64,000 nt of DNA, taken from NCBI RefSeq assembly GCF_000203975.2, contig NZ_AFCF02000009.1, positions 124,001 to 188,000 of the forward strand. Reading direction: 5' to 3'. Under the pieces are notes generated by a model that had not been told where the DNA came from, searched no databases, and saw only the letters and a program-made list of their open reading frames with translations. The first letter of the stretch is position 1, and each line of letters starts with the position of its first letter. The stretch comes from Leisingera sp. ANG1. Lineage in GTDB: Bacteria > Pseudomonadota > Alphaproteobacteria > Rhodobacterales > Rhodobacteraceae. Shown piece by piece: positions 18,853-27,132 of the stretch. The position numbers and the translations under genes were made by a program.

Positions 18853-19307
18853 GGCGCCTCTCCTTTGTTTTGAGTGGCAGCCACGGACGCGCGGAAGGCG
18901 CGTTCGGATTCTATCTTTTTCACCAGCGGAGGCCCGCGGCCATCATGCCAGTGCTGCGCCGGGTTCGGCGGCACTGCAGCGCCCGTAGGCAGCAAAACTA
19001 TGCGGCCTGCCACCCGGCTGGCACCGAATGCATGAAGGAATACCGGCCCGGCCCCGGTTTCAGCAGCGCAGAGGGCACAAGTGCTGCACTTAGGGCAATA
19101 CTTGTTGTCTTCGCGGTCTCCGGCAGCGACCTGAATCTCAACCACACCGAACTCGCCGCAGATCTCGATCCACTCACCGCCGACAGCAGCCTGAGCTGCG
19201 CCGGGAAAGGCGGTTTGAAGAACCAGCATGAAGATGGCGCACACACCCGCCAGCCGCCGGAACAGTCCGGCGCAGCAAACGGAGGGTATGAAGACGGTAC
19301 GCGGCAT
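18843..19307 (-). CDS. Small exported CxxCxxCxxC protein preceding nosR (DUF2946-like?)
   Basis: A 154-residue protein I cannot name with certainty. Residues ~12-40 form a signal peptide ending AQA. The mature part has one cysteine in EWIEICGEFG and then CPKCSTCALC (Cys71, 74, 77, 80), plus histidines in HAFG and HWHDG. Small exported proteins of the DUF2946 type have this arrangement of a Cys followed by a CPxC pair, and are often linked to copper; the resemblance is by eye. It is the first gene of the nos cluster and overlaps nosR by ten bases, so a role in copper supply or sensing is plausible. The ribosome site at 19307 is weak, so the start is uncertain. Confidence 0.6.
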   Translation of the reverse strand: MPRTVFIPSVCCAGLFRRLAGVCAIFMLVLQTAFPGAAQAAVGGEWIEICGEFGVVEIQVAAGDREDNKYCPKCSTCALCAAETGAGPVFLHAFGASRVAGRIVLLPTGAAVPPNPAQHWHDGRGPPLVKKIESERAFRASVAATQNKGEAPWS

Positions 19308-19369
19308 CTGTTACAAGAATCTCTTGCTGCATTCGCCGCTGACACTAGAGGGAACTTTAGTGCCGTTAT

Positions 19370-19383
19370 TTGATGTATGTCAG
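19370..19383 (-). promoter_or_regulatory. FNR/NnrR-type box upstream of the nos cluster
   Basis: TTGAT-GTAT-GTCAG matches the dyad TTGAY-N4-RTCAA of the FNR/Dnr/NnrR family at nine of ten positions. Its centre is about 69 bases before the first nos-cluster start; if bound at -41.5 the transcript would have a leader of about 28 bases, which is normal. Control of N2O reduction by low oxygen or nitric oxide through this family is well established; binding at this site is inferred. Confidence 0.5.
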
Positions 19384-19445
19384 ATAAATCAGAATTTTCG
19401 GACCAAAATCATCCGGTCCGGAAAACGCGCTAAACACCCGTCTTT

Positions 19446-20207
19446 TCAGCCTTTCTCAAACCGGCGGAAAGCGAATGCGATCACCCCGGCGATGGCCATG
19501 TAAACCAGCGCCAGCAGCAACAACGGCTCATAGACGATAAAAGTATCGGCCCGCACGCGCGAGGATACCGCATAGATTTCCATCACCGTGATCGTCGCCA
19601 CCAGCGGCGTCGCCTTCAGCTGCAGGATGGTTTCGCCGCCTAAGGTCGGCAGCACGTTGCGCACCGCCTGCGGCAGCCAGATCCGGCGGAACATGGTGAA
19701 GCGCGGCATACCAAAGGACTTCGCAGCCTCCAGCTGCCCCTTGGCGACGCCGGAAAACGCGCCGCGCATCACTTCGCCTTCATAGCCCGCATAAGACAGG
19801 GTCAGCGCCAGCACCGCATAAGGCCAGGCCTGCCGCAGATAGGGCCACAGCTCAGACGAACGAATCCACGGAAACTGCGGGAACAGCGACCCCAACCCGT
19901 AATAAAGCAGCCAGATCTGCAAGAGCAGCGGCGTGCCGCGGATGATGGTGCAAAAGGTGCGCGCAGGGATCGACAGGTACCAGGGTCCCACCGCCTGCGC
20001 CAACCCCAGCGGCACCGCCAGCATGAAGCCGAGGAAAGTAGAGACCGCGAGGATCCAGATCGTGGCCCAAAGCCCCTCCAGCGCCAGCGGCGCGTATTTC
20101 GGGATCCAGTCCCAGCGCAGCGCAAAGGCGCACCAGATCACCAGCGCCGCAAAAACCAGCATCATCACGATACGGTGCGGCTGCATCAGATCCTTCAAAC
20201 CGGTCAT
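19446..20207 (-). CDS. Polar amino acid ABC transporter permease (HisM/ArtM-like)
   Basis: A 253-residue inner-membrane permease with about five TM helices and the family loop YEGEVMRGAFSGVAKGQLEA followed by AKSFGMP. It pairs with the permease encoded just upstream to form the channel of a basic or polar amino acid importer. The start at 20207 overlaps the upstream stop by four bases; in-frame codons further upstream lie inside that gene. It is the last gene of the minus-strand importer operon. The gene cluster across the divergent promoter suggests arginine or a methylated arginine as substrate. Confidence 0.87.
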   Translation of the reverse strand: MTGLKDLMQPHRIVMMLVFAALVIWCAFALRWDWIPKYAPLALEGLWATIWILAVSTFLGFMLAVPLGLAQAVGPWYLSIPARTFCTIIRGTPLLLQIWLLYYGLGSLFPQFPWIRSSELWPYLRQAWPYAVLALTLSYAGYEGEVMRGAFSGVAKGQLEAAKSFGMPRFTMFRRIWLPQAVRNVLPTLGGETILQLKATPLVATITVMEIYAVSSRVRADTFIVYEPLLLLALVYMAIAGVIAFAFRRFEKG

Positions 20208-20950
20208 CGCGCGCCCCCCTTCAGCGAGGGCTGGCCGCGCCGTGCCCATTTCTCAACCCGGGCAAAGACCGCGCCGGAGCACAGCGTCACCATCAGGTAC
20301 AGGAACCCGGCGGCCAGGAAAAAGGTGAAATAGGCCCGCGTGCTGCTTGCCGCCTGACGGGTTTCCAGTGTCAGCTCGTTGAAGCCGACCACCGCCAGCA
20401 GCGCCGTGTCCTTGGTGGCGATCAGCCAAAGGTTTGCTAGCCCCGGAACCGCAAAGCTCATCATCGCCGGGATCGTCACCCGCCGCATGATCATGAAGGC
20501 GGGCATGCCATAGGATTTCGCCGCCTCGATCTGGCCCACCGGCACCGCCTTGATGGCGCCGCGCAGAACCTCAGTGGCATAGGCCCCCTGCACCACGCCC
20601 AAGACCCAGATCCCGGCCGCAACGCCGTTGATCTCAACCCGGCCGCCGCCCAGACCTTCAGAGATCTTGTTGATGATATCGCTGCCCACGTAATAGAGGA
20701 TCAGGATCAGCACCAGTTCCGGCACCGCCCGGATCACCGTGGTGTAGATGGCGAGAAGATCACGCGTGACCTTCCCGCCGTAGAGTTTGCCATAGGCCCC
20801 GAACAGCCCGATCACCAGCCCCAGCCCAAAAGCGCCAAAGGCGATCTGGAGGGAGTTGGCAAGCCCGCGCAACAGGTTGCCTCCCCAGCCCGACAGCGAC
20901 AGCAGCTCTGCGCTGGCGCCGAGGCCCAGTAGTTCGAACAGTCCGGTCAC
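20204..20950 (-). CDS. Polar amino acid ABC transporter permease (HisQ/ArtQ-like)
   Basis: A 248-residue permease of the His/Glu/Gln/Arg family, with hydrophobic segments from about residues 25, 60, 90, 155 and 200, the motif AVPELVLILILYY near TM3 and the loop GAYATEVLRGAIKAVPVGQI typical of these subunits. It starts nine bases after the binding-protein stop and overlaps the second permease by four bases. Confidence 0.87.
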   Translation of the reverse strand: MTGLFELLGLGASAELLSLSGWGGNLLRGLANSLQIAFGAFGLGLVIGLFGAYGKLYGGKVTRDLLAIYTTVIRAVPELVLILILYYVGSDIINKISEGLGGGRVEINGVAAGIWVLGVVQGAYATEVLRGAIKAVPVGQIEAAKSYGMPAFMIMRRVTIPAMMSFAVPGLANLWLIATKDTALLAVVGFNELTLETRQAASSTRAYFTFFLAAGFLYLMVTLCSGAVFARVEKWARRGQPSLKGGAR

Positions 20951-20959
20951 GGCAGCACC

Positions 20960-21724
20960 TTAGTAGATGCTGGTGGTGAAGTATTTGGCGGTGATCTTCT
21001 CGTGGGTGCCGTCGGCCAGGATCGCCGCGATGCCCTTGTTCAGCGCCTCGCGCAGTTCGTCGTCACCCTTGCGCACGCCCGCACCGACACCGCGGCCCAG
21101 GATCGCCGGGTCATCCGCAACCGCGCCCTTGATCTCGCAGCAGCTGCCGGTGTCCGAGCCAACGAAATCCGCCATCGCGATGCTGTCCGCCTGGGTCGCG
21201 TCGATGCGGCCCGCAAACAGATCCTGGTTGGCTTCATCCTGTGTCTGGTAAACCTTCAGCTCAGCATCCTTGAAGTATTCCTGCGCATAGGCTTGGTGGA
21301 TGGTCGAGGCCTGAATGCCAACAATCTTGCCCGCCAGCGATTCCGGGGTTGCATCGATCTCCATCGACTTGTCTGCCACGATCACCGCAGGGGTGTTGTA
21401 ATAAGGGTCGGAGAAATCAATGGTTTTCATCCGCTCCTCGGTAATCGACATGGAGGCCATGATGGCGTCGATCTGCTGGCCGGTCAGCGACGGGATGATT
21501 CCGTCCCAGGCCACCGGCGTGATCACGCAGTCCAGTTCCGCCGCGGCACAGACCGCACCGATCACCTCGACCTCCCAGCCGACCCAGTTGCCCGAGCTGT
21601 CGAGCGAGGCAAACGGCGGGTAGGGTTCCGCGGCGATGCCGATCTTAACCTGTTCCGCAGCGGCGGCACCAGTAGTCAGCGCGGCAGCTGCGGTTGCAGC
21701 AGCAAGCAATGCTTTCAGTTTCAT
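20960..21724 (-). CDS. Amino acid ABC transporter substrate-binding protein (Lys/Arg/Orn type)
   Basis: A 254-residue periplasmic protein with signal peptide (residues 1-22, cleavage after AAA) and mature start EQVKIGIAAEPYPPFASLD, the typical opening of family 3 binding proteins; GWEVEVIGAVCAA and MSITEERMKTIDFSDPYY are further family motifs. A pair of adjacent cysteines (TGSCCEIKG) and two in the N-terminal lobe may form disulfides. Its resemblance to HisJ/ArgT and the linked catabolic genes support a guanidino amino acid as ligand. Confidence 0.86.
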   Translation of the reverse strand: MKLKALLAAATAAAALTTGAAAAEQVKIGIAAEPYPPFASLDSSGNWVGWEVEVIGAVCAAAELDCVITPVAWDGIIPSLTGQQIDAIMASMSITEERMKTIDFSDPYYNTPAVIVADKSMEIDATPESLAGKIVGIQASTIHQAYAQEYFKDAELKVYQTQDEANQDLFAGRIDATQADSIAMADFVGSDTGSCCEIKGAVADDPAILGRGVGAGVRKGDDELREALNKGIAAILADGTHEKITAKYFTTSIY

Positions 21725-21763
21725 CTTAGTCTCCCAGTTGGTTATTATTTTGGTGGTAGAGGA

Positions 21764-22561
21764 TCAGGCGACCGAGCTTAGGAATTGCTTCAGCCGCTCT
21801 GATTGCGGATTGCCAAAGACCTCGGCAGGCGGCCCCTGCTCTTCAATGCGGCCCTGGTACAGATAGACAACGTGGTTTGCGACTTCGCGCGCGAATTTCA
21901 TTTCATGGGTGACCAGCAGCATGGTACGCCCCTCGGCGGCCAGGTCGCGGATCACCGTCAGCACCTCGCCCACCAGTTCCGGGTCCAGCGCCGAGGTCGG
22001 TTCGTCAAACAGCATCGCCGACGGGTCCACCGCCAGCGCCCGGGCAATCGCCGCCCTCTGCTGCTGACCGCCGGACAGATAGGCAGGATAGGTGTCCTCC
22101 TTGCCGCCCAGCCCCACCCGGTTCAGCAGCTCGTGCGCCCGCGCGATAGCCTCGGCCTTGGGCACCTTCAGCACATGCACCGGCACCTCGATCACGTTTT
22201 CCAGCAGCGTCCGATGGGTCCACAGGTTGAACTGCTGGAACACCATCGCCAGCTTGGTCCGGATACGTTCAATCTGTTTCTGATTGGCCGGGCTGCCGTC
22301 GCCGCGCATCGCCACTTCCTCGCCGCCGATCACGATCTTGCCGGAGCTTGGCGTCTCCAGGAAATTGATGCAGCGCAGCATGGTGGATTTGCCGGAGCCG
22401 GAGCCGCCGATGATGGCCACCACATCGCCCTGTTGCGCGGTCAGATCAACGCCCTTCAGCACTTCCAGATTTCCGAACGACTTGTGCAGGTCCTCGACCC
22501 GGATTGCCTCCCGGCGCGTGTCTGTCTCCGGTGAGGATGCGGCTGCTGTGGCTGTGTCCAT
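21764..22561 (-). CDS. Amino acid ABC transporter ATP-binding protein (HisP-like)
   Basis: A 265-residue ATPase with Walker A GGSGSGKSTM, Q-loop VFQQFNLW, signature LSGGQQQRAAIARAL and Walker B AMLFDEPTSALDPELVGEV, all as in HisP/GlnQ. The start at 22561 (MDTATAAASS) follows GGGAAGACG; a reading from 22801 would run through the TetR gene on the other strand. It is the first gene of the importer operon, divergent from the TetR regulator by 97 bases, with the likely operator in between. Confidence 0.88.
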   Translation of the reverse strand: MDTATAAASSPETDTRREAIRVEDLHKSFGNLEVLKGVDLTAQQGDVVAIIGGSGSGKSTMLRCINFLETPSSGKIVIGGEEVAMRGDGSPANQKQIERIRTKLAMVFQQFNLWTHRTLLENVIEVPVHVLKVPKAEAIARAHELLNRVGLGGKEDTYPAYLSGGQQQRAAIARALAVDPSAMLFDEPTSALDPELVGEVLTVIRDLAAEGRTMLLVTHEMKFAREVANHVVYLYQGRIEEQGPPAEVFGNPQSERLKQFLSSVA

Positions 22562-22609
22562 CTTTGCGTCTTCCCGAATTTTCCGATTGCAGTAAGCCGC
22601 GACTCGCGT

Positions 22610-22629
22610 AATTATGCAAGTGTATAATT
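22610..22629. promoter_or_regulatory. Candidate TetR operator between importer and catabolic operons
   Basis: AATTAT-N8-ATAATT is a perfect 6-bp inverted repeat, with two more symmetric pairs inside the spacer. It is AT-rich in a GC-rich setting and lies between the divergent ATPase and TetR genes, 30 bases before the TetR start used here, so one site could control both directions. TetR dimers bind such dyads; identity as an operator is inferred. Confidence 0.5.
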
Positions 22630-22658
22630 TCTCCGCCAGCACAAAAACAGGAGCTGAG

Positions 22659-23300
22659 GTGACCGACGAGCGCCGCAAATTCAAACGCGAATCCGCCGAA
22701 GCCCGGAAGGAAGCGCTGATTCTCGCCACGCTGGAGCTGGTGGCGGAGAACGGTGTGCGCGGCGCCACGGTGCGGGGCATCGCCCAGCGCGCCGACGTCA
22801 CCCAGGGTCTGATCCGGCATTACTTCAGCTCCAAGGAAGAGCTGATCATCTCGGCCTATGAACACCATATGAACCAGATGACGGACCTGACCTTCGCCCC
22901 CGGTGCGGCGGCAGGCAGCGCCCGGGCGCGGCTCAGGGCTTTTGTCGATGGCTCGCTGACGCCGCCGGTGGTTGATCCGCGCGCGCTGGCGTTGTGGGCC
23001 AGCTTCCTGAACAAGGTGCAGAACGACCCGCAGATGAAGGAAACCCACCAGCGCACCTACGCCTACTTCCGCGACCGGCTCGAGGCGCTGATCGCCGCCG
23101 CGCTGGAAGAGGCCGGGCGCCCCGCCCCGGCGGCCCGGCTGCGCCAGCTCGCGATTGCCTGCAACGCGGTGATCGACGGCCTGTGGCTGGAGGGCGGCGC
23201 CCTGCCGGATGCCTTTGCGCAAGGCGAACTTGTTGAAATAGGACGGCAATCGGTTGCCGCCATCACTGGATTGGATTTGGAGCAGGAGGCTGAAACCTGA
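22659..23300 (+). CDS. TetR-family regulator (BetI-like)
   Basis: A 213-residue repressor with an N-terminal HTH (TVRGIAQRADVTQGLIRHYF, preceded by LELVAENGVRGA), close in pattern to BetI, and an all-helical ligand domain. The GTG at 22659 is preferred because AGGAG lies seven bases upstream; an ATG at 22614 has no ribosome site and overlaps the candidate operator. Its stop overlaps the aminotransferase start (TGATG), so it is co-translated with the pathway it probably represses. The inducer may be arginine, a methylarginine or a keto-acid product. Confidence 0.85.
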   Translation: MTDERRKFKRESAEARKEALILATLELVAENGVRGATVRGIAQRADVTQGLIRHYFSSKEELIISAYEHHMNQMTDLTFAPGAAAGSARARLRAFVDGSLTPPVVDPRALALWASFLNKVQNDPQMKETHQRTYAYFRDRLEALIAAALEEAGRPAPAARLRQLAIACNAVIDGLWLEGGALPDAFAQGELVEIGRQSVAAITGLDLEQEAET

Positions 23301-24484
23301 TGAGGCTGACAGCAATCACCGAACGGCTGGCCGGGCTTGGCGGCGGCAAATGGGAAGTGCACGCACGGGCACGGCAATTGGCTGCAACAGGCGCCGACCT
23401 GGTGGAAATGACCATCGGCGAACCGGACGTGCCAACCCCGCCCGAACTGGTCGAAGCCGCCGCGCAGTCGATGCACGCAGGCCGCACCGGCTATTCCGAC
23501 GGCCGCGGCGAGGCGCATCTGCGCGCCACCTTGGCCGAGGCTTATTCCGACAGCCGCGGGCGGGAATTCGGGCCGGAAAACATCCTCTGCTTCCCCGGCA
23601 CCCAAACCGCGCTTTATGCCGTGCTGCAAGGCGTGGCCGAGACCGGCACCGAAGTGCTGGTGGGCGACCCTATGTATGCCACCTATGAGGGTGTGATCCG
23701 CGCATCCGGTGCGGACATGGTGCCGGTGCCGCTGCGGCCCGAGGCCGGGTTCCGGATGCAGGCCAGCGACATCGCTGCCCGCATCACTCCCCGCAGCCGC
23801 GCCATCCTGCTGACGACGCCGCACAACCCGACCGGGGCCATTCTGACACCGCAGGACCTGCGCGAAATCGGCGAGCTGGCAATGAAACACGACCTCTGGA
23901 TCATCTCCGACGAGGTTTATGAGCACTTGGTGTTTGAGGGTGCTGAATTTGTCTCACCCCTCTCCGACCCGGCACTGGCGGAGCGGGTGATTGCAGTCTC
24001 CTCGATCTCTAAGTCCCACGCTGCACCGGGTTTCCGCAGCGGCTGGTGCGCCGGGCCAGAGGCCTTCTGCTCCGCCCTGCTGCCGGTTTCGGAAACCATG
24101 CTGTTCGGCAACCAGCCCTTCATCGCCGACATGACCGAAAAGGCGGTGCGCGAAGGCTCCTCTGTCGCCGCAGGCATGACCGCCCGCTTCGCTGCCCGCG
24201 CCGCACTGCTGGAACAACGCCTGCACGCCGAAACCCGGCTGCGCGTCCACCACCCCGAGGCAGGCATGTTCGCGCTGATCGACGTCTCCGCCACCGGCAT
24301 GGATGGCGACACCTATGCCTGGAGCCTTCTGGACAGCGGCGTTGCGGTCATGCCCGGCTCCGCCTTCGGCGAAAGCCTCGGCAATTGGGTCCGCGTTGCC
24401 CTGACGATTGATGACGACAGCTTTGCGACCGCGCTTGACCGGATCACCGCCCACGCAAACCGCACTGCAAGAGGCGCCGCATGA
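23300..24484 (+). CDS. Class I/II PLP aminotransferase, AruH-like (arginine:pyruvate transaminase candidate)
   Basis: A 394-residue fold-type I aminotransferase. The PLP lysine is in SSISKSHAAPGFRSGW (about residue 237), with HNPTGA and SDEVYEHLVF in their usual places. Length equals that of AruH of Pseudomonas aeruginosa (about 393 residues), and the next gene resembles AruI, the partner in the arginine transaminase pathway. The inferred reaction is arginine plus pyruvate to 2-ketoarginine plus alanine; aspartate or aromatic aminotransferase activity cannot be excluded from sequence alone. Both ends overlap neighbours, showing a tight operon. Confidence 0.8.
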   Translation: MRLTAITERLAGLGGGKWEVHARARQLAATGADLVEMTIGEPDVPTPPELVEAAAQSMHAGRTGYSDGRGEAHLRATLAEAYSDSRGREFGPENILCFPGTQTALYAVLQGVAETGTEVLVGDPMYATYEGVIRASGADMVPVPLRPEAGFRMQASDIAARITPRSRAILLTTPHNPTGAILTPQDLREIGELAMKHDLWIISDEVYEHLVFEGAEFVSPLSDPALAERVIAVSSISKSHAAPGFRSGWCAGPEAFCSALLPVSETMLFGNQPFIADMTEKAVREGSSVAAGMTARFAARAALLEQRLHAETRLRVHHPEAGMFALIDVSATGMDGDTYAWSLLDSGVAVMPGSAFGESLGNWVRVALTIDDDSFATALDRITAHANRTARGAA

Positions 24485-26085
24485 CCGCAAAAACAGTTGG
24501 CGAAGCCCTGGTTGACGGGCTGAAGGCGCGCGGGGTGACTTGCGTGTTCGGTATCCCCGGCGTCCACACGGTGGAACTGTACCGCGGCCTGGCCGCCTCC
24601 GGCATCCGCCATGTCACCCCCCGCCACGAACAGGGCGCGGGCTTCATGGCCGATGGCTATGCCCGGGTGTCCGGACAGCCGGGGGTGGCCTTTGTGATCA
24701 CCGGCCCTGGCCTCACTAACACGCTGACTCCGATGGCCCAGGCCCGCGCAGATTCAGTCCCCATGCTGGTGGTGTCCGGCGTCAACGACAGCGCAACCCT
24801 GGGCAAGGGGCTCGGCCACCTGCACGAATTGCCCGACCAGCACGCACTAGCCAAGACCGTGGCGCTGACCTCAGAACATGTCGCCCGGCCCGAAGAGCTG
24901 GAGCCCGCCCTGGATCGCGCCTTCGCGCCCTTTGCAATTGGCCGCCCCGGGCCCACGCACATCCAGGTGCCGCTGGACGTGGCAGGTGCCACGTCGCTAA
25001 ACGGCATTTCCAAGCCCGCCGAAGCGCAGACGGCGCCGGATCCGGCCAAGATCGCCGATGCCGCGAAACGGCTGAGCGCAGCAGGCAAAGTTGTGATCCT
25101 GACCGGCGGCGGCGCCAAAACCGCAGACCAATACTTGCAGGCCCTGGCCGAACGCCTCGACGCGCCTGTGGTGCAAACCGTCAACGCCCGCGGGCTGATG
25201 CACGGCCACCCGCTGACCGTCCCGGCCAGCCCCAGCCTGCAAGCGGTCCGGGAACTGATCGAAGACGCCGATTGCGTGCTGGCGCTGGGAACCGAGCTGG
25301 GGCCGACAGATTACGATATGTATGCCACCGGCAGCATGGCTGACATGGCCGGGCTGATCCGAATCGATATCTGCGCCGCGCAACTGGCCCGTCACGAGGC
25401 TGAACTTGCCATCCAGAGCAACGCTGATGCGGCCATCGCCGCGCTGCTTGATGCGCTGCCCGGCACAGCAAAGCACAGCGAAGGCGCGGCCCGTGCCGAA
25501 CACACACGCGCCGCCGCGCAGGAAGAGATCGGCCCGGACTACCGCCGGCAAGTGGAAGTGCTGAACGCCATGCGTGACACGGTGCCCAATGCCCTGATGG
25601 TGGGCGATTCCACCCAACCGATCTATGCCGGCAACCTCTCCTACGACCACGACCGCCCAGGTGGCTGGTTCAATGCTGCCACCGGCTATGGCGCGCTTGG
25701 CTATGGCATTCCCGCCGCCATCGGCGCCTCGATTGCCGATCCATCTGCGCATGTGATCTGCATCGCCGGCGACGGCGGCGCCCAGTTCTCTCTGCCTGAG
25801 ATCATGGCCGCGGTTGATGAAGGCCTGCCCATTACCTTCGTGATCTGGAACAATCGCGGCTATGGAGAGATCGCCTCCTCAATGAAAGCCGTGGACGTTG
25901 CGGTTGTCGGCTGCGACCCCACCCCGCCGGATTTCGCAGCCACAGCGCAGTCTTTCGGAATTCCGTTCAGCCGTGTTCCCATGACCCCGCAGACCGTTGC
26001 CGTTGCTCTTCAGGAATGCGCCGCACGCGGCACCCCCTCCATCCTCGAAATCGACATCCCCGGACCCGTTCCGGGACAGGAGTAA
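24481..26085 (+). CDS. Thiamine-diphosphate 2-ketoacid decarboxylase, AruI-like
   Basis: A 534-residue enzyme of the acetolactate synthase/decarboxylase family. The N-terminal PYR domain has the catalytic Glu50 in TPRHEQGAGFMADGYAR; the C-terminal PP domain has the ThDP motif GDGGAQFSL and, ~25 residues on, NNRGYGEI (around residues 427-460). Paired with the preceding transaminase it fits AruI, 2-ketoarginine decarboxylase, giving 4-guanidinobutyraldehyde. A generic acetolactate synthase-like label is the cautious alternative. The start overlaps the transaminase stop by four bases. Confidence 0.78.
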   Translation: MTAKTVGEALVDGLKARGVTCVFGIPGVHTVELYRGLAASGIRHVTPRHEQGAGFMADGYARVSGQPGVAFVITGPGLTNTLTPMAQARADSVPMLVVSGVNDSATLGKGLGHLHELPDQHALAKTVALTSEHVARPEELEPALDRAFAPFAIGRPGPTHIQVPLDVAGATSLNGISKPAEAQTAPDPAKIADAAKRLSAAGKVVILTGGGAKTADQYLQALAERLDAPVVQTVNARGLMHGHPLTVPASPSLQAVRELIEDADCVLALGTELGPTDYDMYATGSMADMAGLIRIDICAAQLARHEAELAIQSNADAAIAALLDALPGTAKHSEGAARAEHTRAAAQEEIGPDYRRQVEVLNAMRDTVPNALMVGDSTQPIYAGNLSYDHDRPGGWFNAATGYGALGYGIPAAIGASIADPSAHVICIAGDGGAQFSLPEIMAAVDEGLPITFVIWNNRGYGEIASSMKAVDVAVVGCDPTPPDFAATAQSFGIPFSRVPMTPQTVAVALQECAARGTPSILEIDIPGPVPGQE

Positions 26086-26089
26086 CCTC

Positions 26090-26872
26090 ATGCGAAACCC
26101 AACCTTTGAGTTCACCCGCGCCATCACCCGCCGCCCCGCCTCTACCATCGCTGCAGGCCTGCGTGCCGAAGATACCGGCAATCCAAGCCTCGACAGCATG
26201 CTGGCCGCCCACACTGCCTATGTCACCGCTCTGCGCAGCACCGGCGCCGAGGTGATCGAACTGGACCCGCTGGAGGCCTTCCCCGACGCCCAGTTTGTCG
26301 AGGACACCGCCCTCTGCTTGCCGCAGGGCGCGATCCTGATGCGTCCCGGCGCGCCGTCGCGGCTGGGTGAGGTGTCGGAAATGGCCCCCACCCTGCGCGC
26401 TTGCTACGATGATGTCCGCAAAATCACTGGACCCGGCCACATCGAAGGCGGCGACATTCTGGTGACCGGCAAGGAGATCCTGGTCGGCCGGTCCGACCGG
26501 ACCGACGCGGAAGGCGTTGCCGAGCTTGCTGAAATCACCGCCGAATGGGGCCATGCCTTGCGCGAGGTGTTCACTCCAGAAGGCGTTCTGCACTTCAAGA
26601 CCGATTGCTCGCTGATGGACGCCGAGACCATTCTGTCGACCAAGCGCCTCGACGCCTCCGGCTGTTTCGAAGGCTACCGGGTGCTGCATGTGGCCGAAGG
26701 TGAGGAAGCCGCCGCCAACGCCATCCGTTTCAACAACCTGGTGCTGATGGCCGCAGGCTTCCCGCGCACGGCAGAAGTTCTGGACAAGGCCGGATATGAG
26801 ATCGTCGAGATCGACAACACCGACTGCGCCAAGCTGGACGGCGGCATGTCCTGCCTGTCGCTGCGGTTCTGA
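26090..26872 (+). CDS. Dimethylarginine dimethylaminohydrolase (DDAH)
   Basis: A 260-residue enzyme of the guanidino-group-modifying (pentein) superfamily that hydrolyses NG,NG-dimethylarginine or monomethylarginine to citrulline and di- or methylamine. Catalytic residues are visible: VEDTA near residue 70, GHIEGGD (118-121), His168 in LHFKTDCSLMD and Cys255 in DGGMSCLSLRF near the C-terminus. Length matches bacterial DDAH. The ATG at 26090 lies four bases after the AruI-like stop, with AGGAG eight bases before it. It adds methylated arginines to the substrates of this operon; its methylamine products can be used as nitrogen by many roseobacters. Confidence 0.9.
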   Translation: MRNPTFEFTRAITRRPASTIAAGLRAEDTGNPSLDSMLAAHTAYVTALRSTGAEVIELDPLEAFPDAQFVEDTALCLPQGAILMRPGAPSRLGEVSEMAPTLRACYDDVRKITGPGHIEGGDILVTGKEILVGRSDRTDAEGVAELAEITAEWGHALREVFTPEGVLHFKTDCSLMDAETILSTKRLDASGCFEGYRVLHVAEGEEAAANAIRFNNLVLMAAGFPRTAEVLDKAGYEIVEIDNTDCAKLDGGMSCLSLRF

Positions 26873-27132
26873 TCCCGCCCGCGCCACGCAAACGCTCCGA
26901 GGCGGCGTGGAGCTCCATCCGGCTAGGCTGGCGGTGGCTTCGCCCTTCAGCCAAGCCGGAGTCTGAAGCGGCGCCGCACTCGCCAAGCGACAGAACCAGA
27001 CGTTAGAAAGCCTTGTATTGCCCGGCGCCATCGAGTTGCTTTGCAGACGAGATCCGAAGGCACCATCAAGAAGAGCCGCGGGAATACCGCGCGCACCAAT
27101 AGCTAACAACAAGGCCAGTGTAAGAACGAATG
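26873..27132 (+). other. 260-base non-coding stretch between DDAH gene and a terminator
   Basis: No convincing coding frame is seen, on either strand. The first ~110 bases are GC-rich with an imperfect hairpin (around GGCGGCGTGGAGCTCC); the next part is less GC-rich. Because a perfect terminator follows at 27133, the stretch is either a long 3' untranslated region of the catabolic operon or contains a small RNA gene. Confidence 0.4.
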
